A stretch of 64,000 nt of DNA. Origin: an uncultured Cohaesibacter sp. (GTDB lineage: Bacteria; Pseudomonadota; Alphaproteobacteria; Rhizobiales; Cohaesibacteraceae). This document shows positions 18,584 through 26,403 of the stretch, piece by piece (position 1 is the stretch's first letter; every line of letters begins with the position of its first letter). Made by a program: the position numbers and the translations under genes. Under the pieces are notes generated by a model. That model was not told where the DNA came from, searched no databases, and saw nothing but the letters and a program-made list of their open reading frames with translations. The stretch spans positions 310,001-374,000 of the forward strand of contig NZ_OY762934.1 of the NCBI RefSeq assembly GCF_963667045.1, read 5' to 3'.

Positions 18584-18871
18584 CAAATTTCGGCTTTTAT
18601 CCAGGTTTGGAAAGAGTTGCTGTGATTGCGGGAACTGGACGCGCTGATTGGGGCTTTGTGATGTGTATCGTTTCGAGTGCGAAATGAATACTATTTCATT
18701 AGATATGAAAATTTGACAAGAAACGAATTGTGAAGCGATTTCTGTTGGATGAATAGAGTAAATTTGTTGGAACCTGAGCTTCTTGTTTGAGTTCGAAGCC
18801 CCTACCTTTCTTGATTGCTGCCTTCATGGGTAAATCAGCAATCAGATACGGTAGAAAATGGAGAATGTATC

Positions 18872-19324
18872 ATGACAGACCTGTTTATCTCTATGGGGCA
18901 TGACATAAGCGTGAAAAACTTAGGCAGTGGATCATTCAGATGTCGAGAACTGGCGTCTGATGAAGTTGCTAAGGTGGTCGCTGAGGCAAGAGCCAGTGGT
19001 GGTGAAATCTCCGGTTACTATAAATTCGACTCCGATTTGTCCGATGATTGCATGAAGCAGTTCGATGAGCTGCTCCTCGCTTTTGAAGCCATCACGGGGA
19101 CAAGACTGACCAGAAATGATTTCATGAGTGAGCCCGACGAAGATGGCGATCAATTACCCAATCTCAACTATATGACAGCGGTCGATGAAACCTGCCGCAT
19201 GCTGGTGGTGGGATACTTCTTCCAATTCAATCCGCCCTCAGACATGTCTACAAAGGCGTGGAAGGAGAGTTTCATGGTCGCGCGGGATCATATGGATTTC
19301 TGTCTTATCGAACAGGCGTTTTAA
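18872..19324 (+). CDS. Hypothetical protein (150 aa)
   Basis: Starts MTDLFISMGHDISVKNLG with a GGAGA ribosome-binding site 8 nt upstream; the frame is open to 18815 but that extension lacks such a site. The product is acidic and soluble, with no membrane segment or motif that I recognise. SDEVAKVVAEARASGGE and DDCMKQFDELLLAFEAI look helical. It is the first accessory gene after the integrase, separated by about 290 bp in which I see nothing else. Function unknown. Confidence 0.65.
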   Translation: MTDLFISMGHDISVKNLGSGSFRCRELASDEVAKVVAEARASGGEISGYYKFDSDLSDDCMKQFDELLLAFEAITGTRLTRNDFMSEPDEDGDQLPNLNYMTAVDETCRMLVVGYFFQFNPPSDMSTKAWKESFMVARDHMDFCLIEQAF

Positions 19325-19984
19325 ACGTAACTGAATAAAACATTCCGCGAGGACGCGACAGCCCATGAAGTAACATGAGAAATCCGAGCTTGCATCAATC
19401 GGCGATGAAATCCTAATCGAAGCAGCTTGGGAAGCCATATATTTGGCGGATAAAGGCGAACCAACTCACGTTGTAACGTCGACAGGACTGTTGGAAGAAT
19501 TGCTCAAGACATGCCTTCCAGAATCCGGGAAGCCTTCGCAGGAGAAATGGCACGGCTTCTGAAGCAATGAAAGCTGGCAATATAGAACGAAACGCCAGTG
19601 TTCTGCAGCGTGATTTCTCTTCAGAGGCGGGCTCAAGAGCAACTCTTTCCATGGTGCGGCTTCTTGAGAAAATTACTGGTTTTGAGCTACCGGCTAGCAA
19701 TCTTAACAGCTGTCAAGATTGCTTCAATTGTATTTTCGGTCCAATCCCGGCCGTCACAACAGCGTATAAGCCGAAGATCAACTTCCGCATTTCCGTCGTT
19801 CGAAAGAAGCGCGTTGCTTTCATCGACCTGACGGCAGGAATTTGGATAGTCTTCTGTCATCAGGTGATGGTTTCCGGCAAACCTTAAGCGGTTCAAGAGG
19901 CTTGGGTTGTTCGAAAGATGGTCACAGAATGGGATAGTCTTGCATGCACGTCAAATGCTTGCTTCGCAAAGAGGTTCTTCAAAC
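19325..19984. other. Accessory stretch with small or decayed reading frames
   Basis: No gene is convincing here. An open frame without a start codon runs 19374-19562 and reads protein-like (EAAWEAIYLADKGEPTH, then STGLLEELLK), as expected of a 5'-truncated gene. A 106-codon frame starts at ATG 19567. Opposite its second half, a TTG-started 69-codon frame (19687-19896, minus) also reads protein-like. Without homology I cannot choose; the region looks like gene remnants. Confidence 0.4.
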
Positions 19985-20329
19985 ATGGTCACGCCATTCG
20001 ATGGTGGTAAACAAATTACATCTGCACAAGCATTCGCGACGAGACTTGGCATCACTCAGGCCGAGTTGGCTAAGCAGACCGGCATTGATCGACATGCAAT
20101 TTACACTCGATCGGGTTTGTTCAAACTCGAAGAAGCAGTTCGCCCATTAATGAGCATCCTCAACCTAGCAAGCGAGATGACTGGATCCGATCAGCGTGCG
20201 GCTCTTTGGTTTAAACATCAACCAATTCCTGGTTGGGCCGGAAAAACAGCGTTTGAGTTGGTGTCGGAGCGCAAATCTGACAGAGTTCTTGCCTATTTGA
20301 GGTCGGTCCAATCAGGTGCCTATTCATAA
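19985..20329 (+). CDS. MbcA/ParS/Xre-type antitoxin-like protein (DUF2384-like)
   Basis: A 114-residue protein starting MVTPFDGGKQITSAQAFATR, with AGAGG upstream. SAQAFATRLGITQAELAKQT is a Cro/CI-like helix-turn-helix. The C-terminal half, with ALWFKHQPIPGWAGKTAFEL and a following LAYLRSVQSGAYS, is the hallmark of the MbcA/ParS/Xre toxin-binding domain (DUF2384) that pairs with RES-domain toxins. No RES toxin is visible next to it, so it looks like an orphan antitoxin or a survivor of a broken toxin-antitoxin pair. The frame extends upstream to 19907 without a better start. Confidence 0.75.
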   Translation: MVTPFDGGKQITSAQAFATRLGITQAELAKQTGIDRHAIYTRSGLFKLEEAVRPLMSILNLASEMTGSDQRAALWFKHQPIPGWAGKTAFELVSERKSDRVLAYLRSVQSGAYS

Positions 20330-20524
20330 GAACAATAGCAATGCCCTGATTGGCAGATTCCTGACCAATTCTCGTTGCGTCCCATGGAATAAGCGGCCTG
20401 ATGCGGTGAATCAACATGTGAAAACGCCCTTCTTGGTCCAAGAATAGCAATAGCGGCCCAGAGCGGACGCTCGCCAGACGACGAAGCCACAAAGAGGCTT
20501 TCTCAAAGCGGTCGTTGATTTTGG

Positions 20525-20644
20525 ATGAAACTTAGGAAGTTCCTGAGATACTCCATCTGCTACCTTTCCCGCACGTTTCGTGCCATAACTGAAGAGATGG
20601 AGCGATTGCAGGAAGCGACACTGAGCCATGAGGTCGTTGTGTAA
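20525..20644 (+). CDS. Possible 39-aa small protein
   Basis: A short frame MKLRKFLRYSIC..., basic at the start, ending 18 nt before the HNH gene on the same strand. There is no clear ribosome-binding site. It is offered only because it fills an otherwise empty 333-bp gap (20330-20662) and would be co-transcribed with the HNH gene. Confidence 0.25.
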   Translation: MKLRKFLRYSICYLSRTFRAITEEMERLQEATLSHEVVV

Positions 20645-20662
20645 CAGATATGAGAGGCTGAT

Positions 20663-21202
20663 TTGAAGGCATCCAGTATTAAGAAGTACCTAAAGCCGAA
20701 CACAATTCTGGGTCGAAAGAGCACCTTTTCGAACGCATTTGCATCAGCGCTTGCGCCGTTTGACGCATATTCGGATGATGCGGTCGCAGAAGCAATCAAT
20801 GACCTCGGCCAAGACCCAAACAAAGACCTATACTGCGTCTATTGCGGGAAAGAAGCTGCAACATGGGATCATGTTTTCAATCGCGTTGTGGACGGTGAAT
20901 TCTCAGGCTATGGGCACCGTATTCGCAACCTAGTTCCATGCTGTAGAGCGTGTAACGAGCGAAAAGGAAAGAAGAACTGGAAGACCTTTCTAGCACTCAT
21001 AAATCCGGAAGATATAGATCAACGCATCGACCGAATGGAACGGTTTCTTTATGATCATTCAACACCTGATGACTACGAAATCATCCAGCGCAAAGCCCCG
21101 GAAGAACTTCGCCAATTCCAGAAAATCCGAAGCGAGATCTTCCAGCTTATGGCTGAGGCAGATCGACTAGCAACGTTAATTCGAGAAAAGGCAACTGCTT
21201 GA
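20663..21202 (+). CDS. HNH endonuclease family protein
   Basis: A 179-residue protein with a zinc-ribbon HNH domain. CVYCG near residue 58, WDHVF near residue 69 and NLVPCCRACNERKGKKNW near residue 92 supply the paired CxxC motifs, the catalytic histidine and the conserved asparagine. The C-terminal part (ELRQFQKIRSEIFQLMAEAD) is helical. It starts with TTG preceded by GAGAGG. Single HNH proteins on islands can be homing, restriction or phage-defence nucleases; nothing here decides which. It lies between antitoxin-like and HipA-like sequences, close to the CRISPR array. Confidence 0.8.
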   Translation: MKASSIKKYLKPNTILGRKSTFSNAFASALAPFDAYSDDAVAEAINDLGQDPNKDLYCVYCGKEAATWDHVFNRVVDGEFSGYGHRIRNLVPCCRACNERKGKKNWKTFLALINPEDIDQRIDRMERFLYDHSTPDDYEIIQRKAPEELRQFQKIRSEIFQLMAEADRLATLIREKATA

Positions 21203-21267
21203 AGCGGCCCTAAGCTGCCTTTGTCCAGCCGATATGATCATCGAAGCGAGTTCCCCATTGCAGCCAT

Positions 21268-21765
21268 TCATTCAACCCGCGGCATTTTCAGTAACCAGAT
21301 AACGGGTGAGCGGACGAAGCGCCACTCGTTAAGCGCAGGAAGCACTGAGTGCCCGGCGGCCTTAAGATGTTTCTTTGCCACGTCAAGTTTGTGGGGTGGG
21401 ATCGACACGTGTTCGCCGTCGAATGTGCAAATGACGAAGACACCGATATCGTTTCTGGATAGCGGATCAATCAAGGGCTTGACAATCCCTGCTGTGTCGA
21501 AAGGAAAAGGGCCAATAGTGCGCAGGCAAGCCCAACCTGAAAACACGGCTTCTTGCATCAGAGCCGCCGTAATGGTCGCCACCTCCTTGATGATGGCGCG
21601 AGCTTGTCCCAGCGTCAGCGTAAAGTACTTTGAAGCCTCTTCCAATAGATCGAGCGAAGGTTTGACTTCACGCAACCTTGACGGCCAACCTGGATTCTCC
21701 TGATGTCGGTAACTGTGGCAACCGTCATTTTCACATCTTTGGGTTTGGGGAACGACCGTCAACAT
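21268..21765 (-). pseudogene. Probable HipA C-terminal remnant
   Basis: A 165-codon frame. Its first third, LREVKPSLDLLEEASKYF then ARAIIKEVATIT, resembles the last helices of HipA-family toxin kinases. The kinase core that should precede this is missing: the frame starts only about 9 bp from the terminal CRISPR repeat. The following two thirds (IGPFPFDTAGIVKPLID then FVICTFDGEHVSIPPHKL) are not HipA-like to my eye and could be a separate or frameshifted piece. No HipB partner is visible. I read it as a truncated gene whose 5' part was lost next to the array. Confidence 0.5.
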
Positions 21766-21773
21766 GAGTAAAG

Positions 21774-23692
21774 ATTCTATCCCCGCGGGTGCGGGGCAGC
21801 CCTGATCGCCAAGCTTGCCTGCATCTTTGGCATAGGTCTATCCCCGCGGGTGCGGGGCAGCCTTCTGCACATTCAAGGGTACCTTCACAGAGGTGGGTCT
21901 ATCCCCGCGGGTGCGGGGCAGCCTTGCCAGGGCTCAGCGCATATTTGCGGCGGTTGGGTCTATCCCCGCGGGTGCGGGGCAGCCATATCAAAACAGGGGC
22001 ATGAGCGCCCCTGCTTGGGTCTATCCCCGCGGGTGCGGGGCAGCCTTGGGCGACTGGTACTCGAACCAGCCGACATCGGGTCTATCCCCGCGGGTGCGGG
22101 GCAGCCCAGGAAGGTCCGGATAAAGTGCGGCACCGCAAAGGTCTATCCCCGCGGGTGCGGGGCAGCCACAGCCCCCGCCGGAGCCGTCCCCGCCCGCTTG
22201 GGTCTATCCCCGCGGGTGCGGGGTAGCCGCGATGGTTTCCATCTGCTCCATGACTTTGCGGGGTCTATCCCCGCGGGTGCGGGGCAGCCCGTCGCCGCAA
22301 GGAAGAGGCCAAGCTGCTTGAGGGTCTATCCCCGCGGGTGCGGGGCAGCCATCACAGAGGGCAGCAATGGCCGCTCTTATGAGGGTCTATCCCCGCGGGT
22401 GCGGGGCAGCCCGAGCCCGGCGAGCCGTTGCAGCGTCAATGAGGGGTCTATCCCCGCGGGTGCGGGGCAGCCTTTCAAGAGGATGGGGCAACCATCTTCC
22501 TCTCGGGTCTATCCCCGCGGGTGCGGGGCAGCCCCAAAGCCGCCGCTATGGTGCATGGCCAGTGTGGGTCTATCCCCGCGGGTGCGGGGCAGCCGCGCCC
22601 AGGCAGCGCAAGCGCGCTCAATCTCGGGGTCTATCCCCGCGGGTGCGGGGCAGCCATGATCATGGATTTGATCAGGGGATGCACAAAAGGTCTATCCCCG
22701 CGGGTGCGGGGCAGCCGTTTCTGTCAGGTGCTCAAGCTCACATACCGAGGGTCTATCCCCGCGGGTGCGGGGCAGCCGGGAGGCCTTGGCACCCTATAGA
22801 CGCCGCGTCGGGTCTATCCCCGCGGGTGCGGGGCAGCCGAGCACAAAGCGCTTTATGCCCGCAGAGATGCGGGTCTATCCCCGCGGGTGCGGGGCAGCCT
22901 CGACAGCCGGGTGATTGATGCGGCGGTTTCAGGGTCTATCCCCGCGGGTGCGGGGCAGCCGTCATCTGATAATGCAACAGATTTCGTCGATAAGGTCTAT
23001 CCCCGCGGGTGCGGGGCAGCCACAGTTTCAGGATAGCCAAAATCAATATAATGGGGTCTATCCCCGCGGGTGCGGGGCAGCCTCCTTCTTTTTCCTTACA
23101 GTAGGCTGCCCAGAGGGTCTATCCCCGCGGGTGCGGGGCAGCCGCGTGCGCGGCTCTTGCTGGATGGTGTGCGGCGGGTCTATCCCCGCGGGTGCGGGGC
23201 AGCCTATTCAGGCGGCAAATTCGGGTTATCGGCTGGGGGTCTATCCCCGCGGGTGCGGGGCAGCCGGGCACTGCAGTCCGGGCCGTGGCTTTTTGCAAGG
23301 TCTATCCCCGCGGGTGCGGGGCAGCCAGGTTCTACCCCTGTAAGTTTTAGCGCTGTCCGGGTCTATCCCCGCGGGTGCGGGGCAGCCGGCTAAAGTTGTT
23401 GGGTTTACTCCCAAGTCGCGGGTCTATCCCCGCGGGTGCGGGGCAGCCGTGCAGTCAAGCCTGTCGCTCAAGCCCAATCAGGGTCTATCCCCGCGGGTGC
23501 GGGGCAGCCGCCGGTCGGGGATGTAGATGGCGGTCATGATGGGGTCTATCCCCGCGGGTGCGGGGCAGCCCATCCGGGTCCACCTTACCGGGCAACTCAA
23601 GCGGGTCTATCCCCGCGGGTGCGGGGCAGCCCCCGACATTCTGGAAAAACGCCGCGCCCTTGCGGGTCTATCCCCGCGGGTGCGGGGCAGCC
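21774..23692 (-). CRISPR. Type I-E CRISPR array, 32 repeats, 31 spacers
   Basis: The 28-bp repeat (plus-strand start GGTCTATCCCCGC, end GTGCGGGGCAGCC) recurs 32 times at an exact 61-bp period, leaving 31 different 33-nt spacers. The repeat is palindromic at CCCCGC...GCGGGG. By comparison with the E. coli I-E repeat, the crRNA strand is the minus strand, giving a 5' handle AUAGACC. That is the cas direction, with the leader on the right next to cas2 and the oldest end on the left. The leftmost repeat is degenerate (AT for GG at 21774-21775), as expected for the trailer end. One internal repeat has a single change (T at 22224). Confidence 0.99.
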
Positions 23693-23736
23693 TCTTGGGG
23701 TTACCGTTATGATCTTGTTCACTTTTCAAAGAACAG
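23693..23736 (-). promoter_or_regulatory. CRISPR leader (short) between cas2 and the array
   Basis: Only 44 bp separate the cas2 stop from the first repeat. On the crRNA strand it reads TGTTCTTTGAAAAGTGAAC followed by a mixed stretch, similar in style to I-E leaders (TTGACTGTTCTTT spans the cas2 stop). I see no exact IHF consensus. The promoter may lie inside cas2, or the array may be read through from the cas operon. Confidence 0.7.
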
Positions 23737-24027
23737 TCAACGCCGAACCAGCAAAACGCCATCGGCATCGACAATTTCCTTCGGGGCATCCCCGAGCGTC
23801 TGGATGACCATGCCGCCGGCAGCCTTGCGGTCTGGCCAGGCCATGACGATGGCCCCTCTGCCCAATGCCATATGCCAGTCGCTCAGCACTTCCCACGTCC
23901 GCTCCCTGACTGCAGCAGACATTGTCGGCGCAAGATAGACCCCTGCAGAAAGCTCCAGCATGATGGAGGTCAGATAACCTCTGTAGCGCATTTCGACATC
24001 GCGGGTTATCACGAGCGTGGCCGGCAT
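23737..24027 (-). CDS. cas2: CRISPR-associated endonuclease Cas2, type I-E
   Basis: A 96-residue Cas2 of the I-E (CasE2/ygbF-like) branch, the scaffold of the Cas1-Cas2 spacer integrase. It starts MPATLVITRDVEMRYRGYL, then SIMLELSAGVYLAP and the tryptophan-rich TWEVLSDWHMALGRGAIVM, all typical of I-E Cas2. It ends with LGDAPKEIVDADGVLLVRR. The length fits the family. It is the last cas gene, 15 nt after cas1 and 44 bp before the array. It should act with Cas1 to add spacers at the leader end. Confidence 0.96.
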   Translation of the reverse strand: MPATLVITRDVEMRYRGYLTSIMLELSAGVYLAPTMSAAVRERTWEVLSDWHMALGRGAIVMAWPDRKAAGGMVIQTLGDAPKEIVDADGVLLVRR

Positions 24028-24042
24028 TGGCAGATCCTGTTG

Positions 24043-24948
24043 CTAGGGCTTTTTACTGGATGGAGTCTGCTTCGTATCGTCGGTCTGAGGGGTGAGCAGC
24101 GCCTTGATTTTATCGATCATGTCGGGGATCACCTTTTCCTCTGCCAACGTACGTCCGGCCATGCGACGGGCGATGCGTTCGATGCTCTGGACAGACTTCT
24201 CTCCCTCCCTTGCCGCCTTGAAGGCAGCTGGAATGGTCACCTGATCGCGGTATAGGTCGGCTATGTCGAGAACGAAGGACTGCCCGGCAGCTTCGTGGAT
24301 GAACCCAAGCTGGGGAATGGCACCTGTCGCGGTCGTCGCGATTGCTGCGGCGGCCTCAACGGCGCTGGCAGCATGGTTGAGGGCCTGATTTGGAAGGTCG
24401 GCAGCTTCGGGGTCTAACCGGTCATAATGCCGTCCCGTCCAGCGGATCCCGACGCGATCCGCAATCAGCCGATATGTCTCCTTCATCCGCGCACCCTCAA
24501 TGCCACGCAACACGGCGATATCCCGGTGCGGCAACACCTCCCCCAGTCTCCAGGCATACATGCGTCGCGCAACGTCCAGCCGCTTCTTTTCATCTGCCCA
24601 GAGCCTTGCCTGATTGCGGGCAATGACAGACTGGTCCGGCATCAGAGGCGGCGCGGTATAGCAGCGAACGCCATCTTCGCCAACTGCAGCAAGGGCGGTA
24701 TTTGCCCTTGCCAACAGACGTAAGGCGTCATGACTGACGGTCGAGCCGGGTCCGAGCAGAATGATCGAAACACCCTGCACCGGAATGTCATAGACACCCT
24801 TGGGAAGCATCTCATCCTCCTCCTCGTTACGGCGAAAGGAAAGTGTGCCGTTGCTGGTGACCAGATGGCCCCGCGCGAGATACAGAACCCCTGCGCGGTC
24901 GGCGTGAGGAATGCGCGAGGTTTCCAGACCGAGACGTCCCTTGAGCAT
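24043..24948 (-). CDS. cas1: CRISPR-associated integrase Cas1, type I-E
   Basis: A 301-residue Cas1 that inserts protospacers into the array as a complex with Cas2. The metal-binding catalytic set is visible: glutamate in LRGIEGARMKETYRL (near residue 150), histidine in LGFIHEAAGQSFVLDI (near residue 215) and aspartate in the same helix (LDIADLYR). The N-terminal beta domain begins ETSRIPHADRAGVLYLARGH, a I-E signature. It lies 4 nt after cas6e. With intact catalytic residues and a regular array, adaptation looks functional. Confidence 0.97.
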   Translation of the reverse strand: MLKGRLGLETSRIPHADRAGVLYLARGHLVTSNGTLSFRRNEEEDEMLPKGVYDIPVQGVSIILLGPGSTVSHDALRLLARANTALAAVGEDGVRCYTAPPLMPDQSVIARNQARLWADEKKRLDVARRMYAWRLGEVLPHRDIAVLRGIEGARMKETYRLIADRVGIRWTGRHYDRLDPEAADLPNQALNHAASAVEAAAAIATTATGAIPQLGFIHEAAGQSFVLDIADLYRDQVTIPAAFKAAREGEKSVQSIERIARRMAGRTLAEEKVIPDMIDKIKALLTPQTDDTKQTPSSKKP

Positions 24949-24952
24949 CCTG

Positions 24953-25669
24953 TCACCTCCCCAATGCAGACCGACCAGGCGGACGTAACAGGATCATGCC
25001 GTAGCCATAGGCTTTGTGCCGACCGATGCCTTGCTTCAGCAATGCGGTGAAAGCGACAGGATCGGCTATTGTCAGCGTTCCATGCAGGATGGCGTCAGGC
25101 CCTTCGCTCATGCGGCCATTGCGCAGGACCCGGGTCCGCTCAAAACCCGCCAGAGTCACCTGTTCCAGAGTGGCGGCTCCTGCCAGCTTGCCTTCCAGCC
25201 ATTTGCAATAGACCGTTTGACGGTCAAGGACAGGCCGTGTTCCTACCGCAGATGCCTCTGTTTCCATCCGATGCTGAAACAGGTCTCGCTCGCCCTTTTT
25301 GCCTCTGACAACCGGGCGCACGAGGCAATCGAAGCCAAGCCGTCGCGCCGAAGGGAACGCCTCCGGCATGGGTTTGATACGGATTGCATCGAGAGGCAAG
25401 ACAGCCTGGGTCTCCGGCATGGCGGTGATCGCGGCCTGTTCCATCAGACTTTCGGTATCCTGCTGGACATAGCCGTAAAGCGACCAGTCGCCCGATTGCG
25501 GCGCGAAGACGCGAAACGGCTGAATGGCACCATAGCTGAAGGTTTCCGTTAGCAGTGTGTGGACCGCTGCCCCGAGATCGAAGTCGTGACGCGCCGACAT
25601 CATGTTGCGATGGGCCGCCCACTGATGAAAGGCCCTCGCCGAGATGGGGGCATGAAGCAGACTGATCAT
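24953..25669 (-). CDS. cas6e: Cas6e (CasE/Cse3) crRNA-processing endoribonuclease
   Basis: A 238-residue repeat-specific RNase that cuts pre-crRNA at the base of the repeat hairpin and stays bound as a Cascade subunit. It starts MISLLHAPISARAFHQWA, the typical I-E opening with an N-terminal histidine-rich helix (QWAAHRNMMSARHDFDL). It ends with the RAMP glycine-rich loop GIGRHKAYGYGMILLRP. The frame is open to 25756, but ATG 25669 overlaps the cas5e stop (ATGA) and gives the family start. Translation is coupled to cas5e. Confidence 0.96.
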   Translation of the reverse strand: MISLLHAPISARAFHQWAAHRNMMSARHDFDLGAAVHTLLTETFSYGAIQPFRVFAPQSGDWSLYGYVQQDTESLMEQAAITAMPETQAVLPLDAIRIKPMPEAFPSARRLGFDCLVRPVVRGKKGERDLFQHRMETEASAVGTRPVLDRQTVYCKWLEGKLAGAATLEQVTLAGFERTRVLRNGRMSEGPDAILHGTLTIADPVAFTALLKQGIGRHKAYGYGMILLRPPGRSALGR

Positions 25670-26403
25670 GTCGGGGCCCCTCCCCGGACCAAACGGCCTT
25701 CTGCGACGCGTCGGCTGCCGCCATGCAGACCGGTAGCCCAGTTGCGCTGGTCGCACAGATCGATCACATTGTCTGCCCGGTCCAGATCGTGATCGGCAGG
25801 CCAGATCATCCGTATGACCTCCCCGGCCTGCCCGATTTCCGGCATTGCCGCAAGTGCAGCCTCAAGAACAGCAAGTGCCCTGTCGCCCTCGATGAAGCCG
25901 GCATTCATGCGCCCGCTCGGAAGGGCATGCTTGCGACCGATAAACAACGGCCGTGCCGGACGATCGAACGCCCTCGCCACATCGTCGAGGGTCGGTGCGC
26001 CGGAATCCGATGATGGCTCCAGTCTTACAACGACGGTTACACAGGCATCTGCCAGATAGTCCCGATAGCGGATGTGGGGGCTGTTATATGTTCCCGCGCC
26101 CCCTGCTCTGCCTTCAGGGCCGTTGCAGGTGGTCCATCCCCTGTCGGCCGCCTCGAGCTTTGCGGTTTGGAAATCTCGCAGTCTGGATGGCTGGGAGAGC
26201 TGTTCCAGTGCTGCAGCGAAGACCAGCCTTCTCTGCAGGTTGTCAAGCCTGCCTGTCTGCCTGCGCTCAATGCCCAGAGCATTGGCAAGCAGCCCTGTGA
26301 GCGCAGACTGGGCGGGAAAATCCCGGCTGATGCCATAGGCATCAATGGTAGCTCCGCCAAAACTCATCAGCGGGGCTTCCAGTCGGAGGATCAACCACTT
26401 CAT
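25666..26403 (-). CDS. cas5e: Cas5e (CasD) Cascade subunit
   Basis: A 245-residue RAMP protein that caps the 5' handle of the crRNA in Cascade. The start MKWLILRLEAPLMSFGGATI is a clear Cas5e signature, followed by GISRDFPAQSALTGLLANAL. Later FIGRKHALPSGRM and DLCDQRNWATGLHGGSRRV match the family. ATG 26403 overlaps the cas7e stop by four bases; the in-frame upstream ATG at 26439 would lie inside cas7e and is rejected. Length is normal for Cas5e. Confidence 0.96.
   Translation of the reverse strand: MKWLILRLEAPLMSFGGATIDAYGISRDFPAQSALTGLLANALGIERRQTGRLDNLQRRLVFAAALEQLSQPSRLRDFQTAKLEAADRGWTTCNGPEGRAGGAGTYNSPHIRYRDYLADACVTVVVRLEPSSDSGAPTLDDVARAFDRPARPLFIGRKHALPSGRMNAGFIEGDRALAVLEAALAAMPEIGQAGEVIRMIWPADHDLDRADNVIDLCDQRNWATGLHGGSRRVAEGRLVRGGAPT

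Noticed and set aside
23693-23736. IHF site in the CRISPR leader
   Set aside because: No match to the full consensus on either strand.
21789-23938. Chain of plus-strand reading frames with recurring SIPAGAGQP, YPRGCGAA and LSPRVRGS
   Set aside because: These are translations of the CRISPR repeat in three frames, not proteins.
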